A stretch of 64,000 bases of DNA from Eggerthella timonensis (GTDB lineage: Bacteria > Actinomycetota > Coriobacteriia > Coriobacteriales > Eggerthellaceae): the NCBI RefSeq assembly GCF_900184265.1, contig NZ_FXXA01000002.1:1634918-1698917 (forward strand). The letters are read 5' to 3'. The notes beneath the pieces were generated by a model. That model saw only the letters and a list, made by a program, of their open reading frames with translations, ran no database searches and had not been told where the DNA came from. Position 1 is the stretch's first letter; each line of letters begins with the position of its first letter. Made by a program: the position numbers and the translations under genes. This document shows positions 63,182-64,000 of this stretch, piece after piece.

Positions 63182-63323
63182 ATGGACAAAAAGCCGAGTA
63201 TTCTATAGATTTTCGTGAAGACTCGCCGGGTTGAATCATCCCGGCTTCCGTTTTCCCTGATGAGAAGTCCGCATTTTCTTCTATATTTATCTGAGGATAA
63301 AGAATACTCGGCTTTTTGTCCAT
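63182..63323. repeat. MITE-like element with perfect 23-bp terminal inverted repeats
   Basis: The arm 63182-63204 (starts ATGGACAAAAAGCCGAG) is repeated exactly in inverse orientation at 63301-63323. The interior of about 96 bp is AT-richer than the surroundings and contains GCCGGG/CCCGGC as an inner hairpin. It lies in the 630-bp gap between the small gene at 62882 and dnaE. Confidence 0.65.
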
Positions 63324-63479
63324 CGGAGCGGGCAGAACGGCTCTCGCATCGGGTATTGCGAATCGCGAGGGCTCCGTCCTTTTCCGGAGCGCGTCCCGAT
63401 CGCGAAGACGCTCGCCTCGGCCTGCTCGCGGACGATTGGCCGCAGGAGGCGAAGCGTCCTGACGCGCAGGGCGGACGAC

Positions 63480-63561
63480 GGGGCCGCCGCCGCGGGCGCC
63501 GCCGTCGCGAGCCCGACGATGGGGCCGCCGCCGCGGGAGGCGCCGTCGCGAGCCCGACGGC
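63480..63561. repeat. 41-bp tandem duplication upstream of dnaE
   Basis: Units at 63480-63520 and 63521-63561 start GGGGCCGCCGCCGCGGG and end GTCGCGAGCCCGACG, differing at only a few bases. The GC-rich DNA around them (63324-63600) has no gene I can support. Confidence 0.7.
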
Positions 63562-63633
63562 GTGGCCGCTCGGCAGGGGTGACGATCTTGCAAAAACCAT
63601 CGTTTGTTCGATCATCGAAAGCGCCGATGCTGC

Positions 63634-63639
63634 TAGAAT
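63634..63639 (+). promoter_or_regulatory. -10 box of dnaE
   Basis: TAGAAT lies about 50 bp upstream of ATG 63688. No good -35 at normal spacing was seen. Confidence 0.4.
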
Positions 63640-63687
63640 GTCATCGACACAACGACGCGCATCCATGACTGACAAGAGGCACAAGAT

Positions 63688-64000
63688 ATGGCATTCGTCC
63701 ACCTGCACAACCATACCGAATATTCCCTGCTCGACGGGCACACCCACATCTACGACATGGTGAAACGAGCCGCCGACCTCGACATGCCCGCCGTGGCCAT
63801 CTCGGATCACGGCGTGATGTCCGGCGTGCCGCAGCTGTGCGAGATGTGCGACAAGGTCGAGGAGGAGACGGGCAAGCGCGTCAAGCCCATCTACGGCTGC
63901 GAGGTGTACTTCACCGTCGACGAGGAGCTGCGCAAGGACACGAAGCCCAAGCTTTACCACCTCCTCTTGCTGGCCAAGACGAACGAGGGCTACCACAACC
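63688..64000 (+). CDS. dnaE: DNA polymerase III alpha subunit, 5' part (PHP domain)
   Basis: The first 104 codons of DnaE, running off the window. The PHP domain begins FVHLHNHTEYSLLDGHTHI, the metal-binding H-x-H-(T/S)-E-(F/Y)-S-x-L-D-G motif, with VAISDHGVMSGVPQ and YGCEVYFT following. RBS AAGAGG lies before ATG 63688. The replicative polymerase identity follows from the PHP start being directly at the N-terminus, as in DnaE rather than PolC. Confidence 0.92.
   Translation, partial: MAFVHLHNHTEYSLLDGHTHIYDMVKRAADLDMPAVAISDHGVMSGVPQLCEMCDKVEEETGKRVKPIYGCEVYFTVDEELRKDTKPKLYHLLLLAKTNEGYHN

Noticed and set aside
63056-63687. Possible gene or pseudogene in the gap before dnaE
   Set aside because: Frames here have poor codon structure, cross the inverted and tandem repeats and resemble no family.

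Overview
This 64-kb window is high-GC DNA, dense in genes, and looks chromosomal. Its content points to the Eggerthellaceae (Coriobacteriia, Actinomycetota; Eggerthella or Gordonibacter type). The signs are several Tat-exported molybdopterin or flavin reductases with multiheme partners, three LuxR-type regulators carrying a polytopic membrane domain, a BaiN-type flavoprotein, sortase-anchored surface proteins and a cobalamin ECF importer. This is inference from gene content; no 16S gene is present. I see no rRNA, tRNA, CRISPR array, prophage or transposase gene.

Layout: (1) 0-20.5 kb is a respiratory island. An XRE-like regulator with a two-operator divergent promoter is followed by an AGCS amino-acid/Na+ symporter. 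A minus-strand operon then encodes an Fe-S protein, a Mo-bisPGD enzyme, a pentaheme-like cytochrome and a ferric-reductase-like membrane cytochrome. Next come a LuxR regulator and a two-component system whose kinase has a c-type haem motif in its sensor. The latter is divergent from a DmsAB-like pair followed by two sulfite-oxidase-fold proteins, one with three haem motifs. A second LuxR regulator and a second AGCS symporter close the island. The two symporters are direct repeats about 18.5 kb apart.

(2) 20.6-29.5 kb holds a coupled pair of flavoproteins, a PIN-domain pair resembling a toxin-antitoxin module, an MGMT-like protein coupled to a cobalamin adenosyltransferase, and a MacAB-type exporter.

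(3) 29.5-36.2 kb is the most interesting locus. A cobalamin riboswitch and intrinsic terminator precede a wall-anchored protein with two DUF4430 (transcobalamin-like) modules plus an alpha/alpha-barrel domain. A membrane-tethered DUF4430 protein, a 32-residue membrane peptide and a complete ECF transporter (T, fused A-A', S) follow. Together they look like a bacterial analogue of intrinsic factor/transcobalamin capture feeding an importer.

(4) 36.2-46.5 kb carries threonylcarbamoyl-AMP synthase, a lipase-like hydrolase overlapping glycerol kinase, a flavin fumarate-reductase-like enzyme convergent with the third LuxR regulator, then rpiB, glyA, upp and dCMP deaminase. (5) 46.8-53.9 kb is the complete F1Fo ATP synthase operon (a small membrane protein, then atpB-E-F-H-A-G-D-C) with a clear promoter and terminator. 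(6) 54-61.4 kb encodes, on the minus strand, a 1722-residue CnaB-repeat surface protein and an upstream PAS-GGDEF diguanylate cyclase. (7) 61.5-64 kb has a MarR regulator under a triple-palindrome promoter, a GNAT enzyme, a small overlapping gene, a long intergenic region with repeats, and the start of dnaE.

Dispersed non-coding repeats include three hairpins sharing a GGGACGG core and at least four short elements bounded by 21-30 bp inverted repeats, all in intergenic DNA. Some genes (519, 20986) seem to be read from near-leaderless transcripts.
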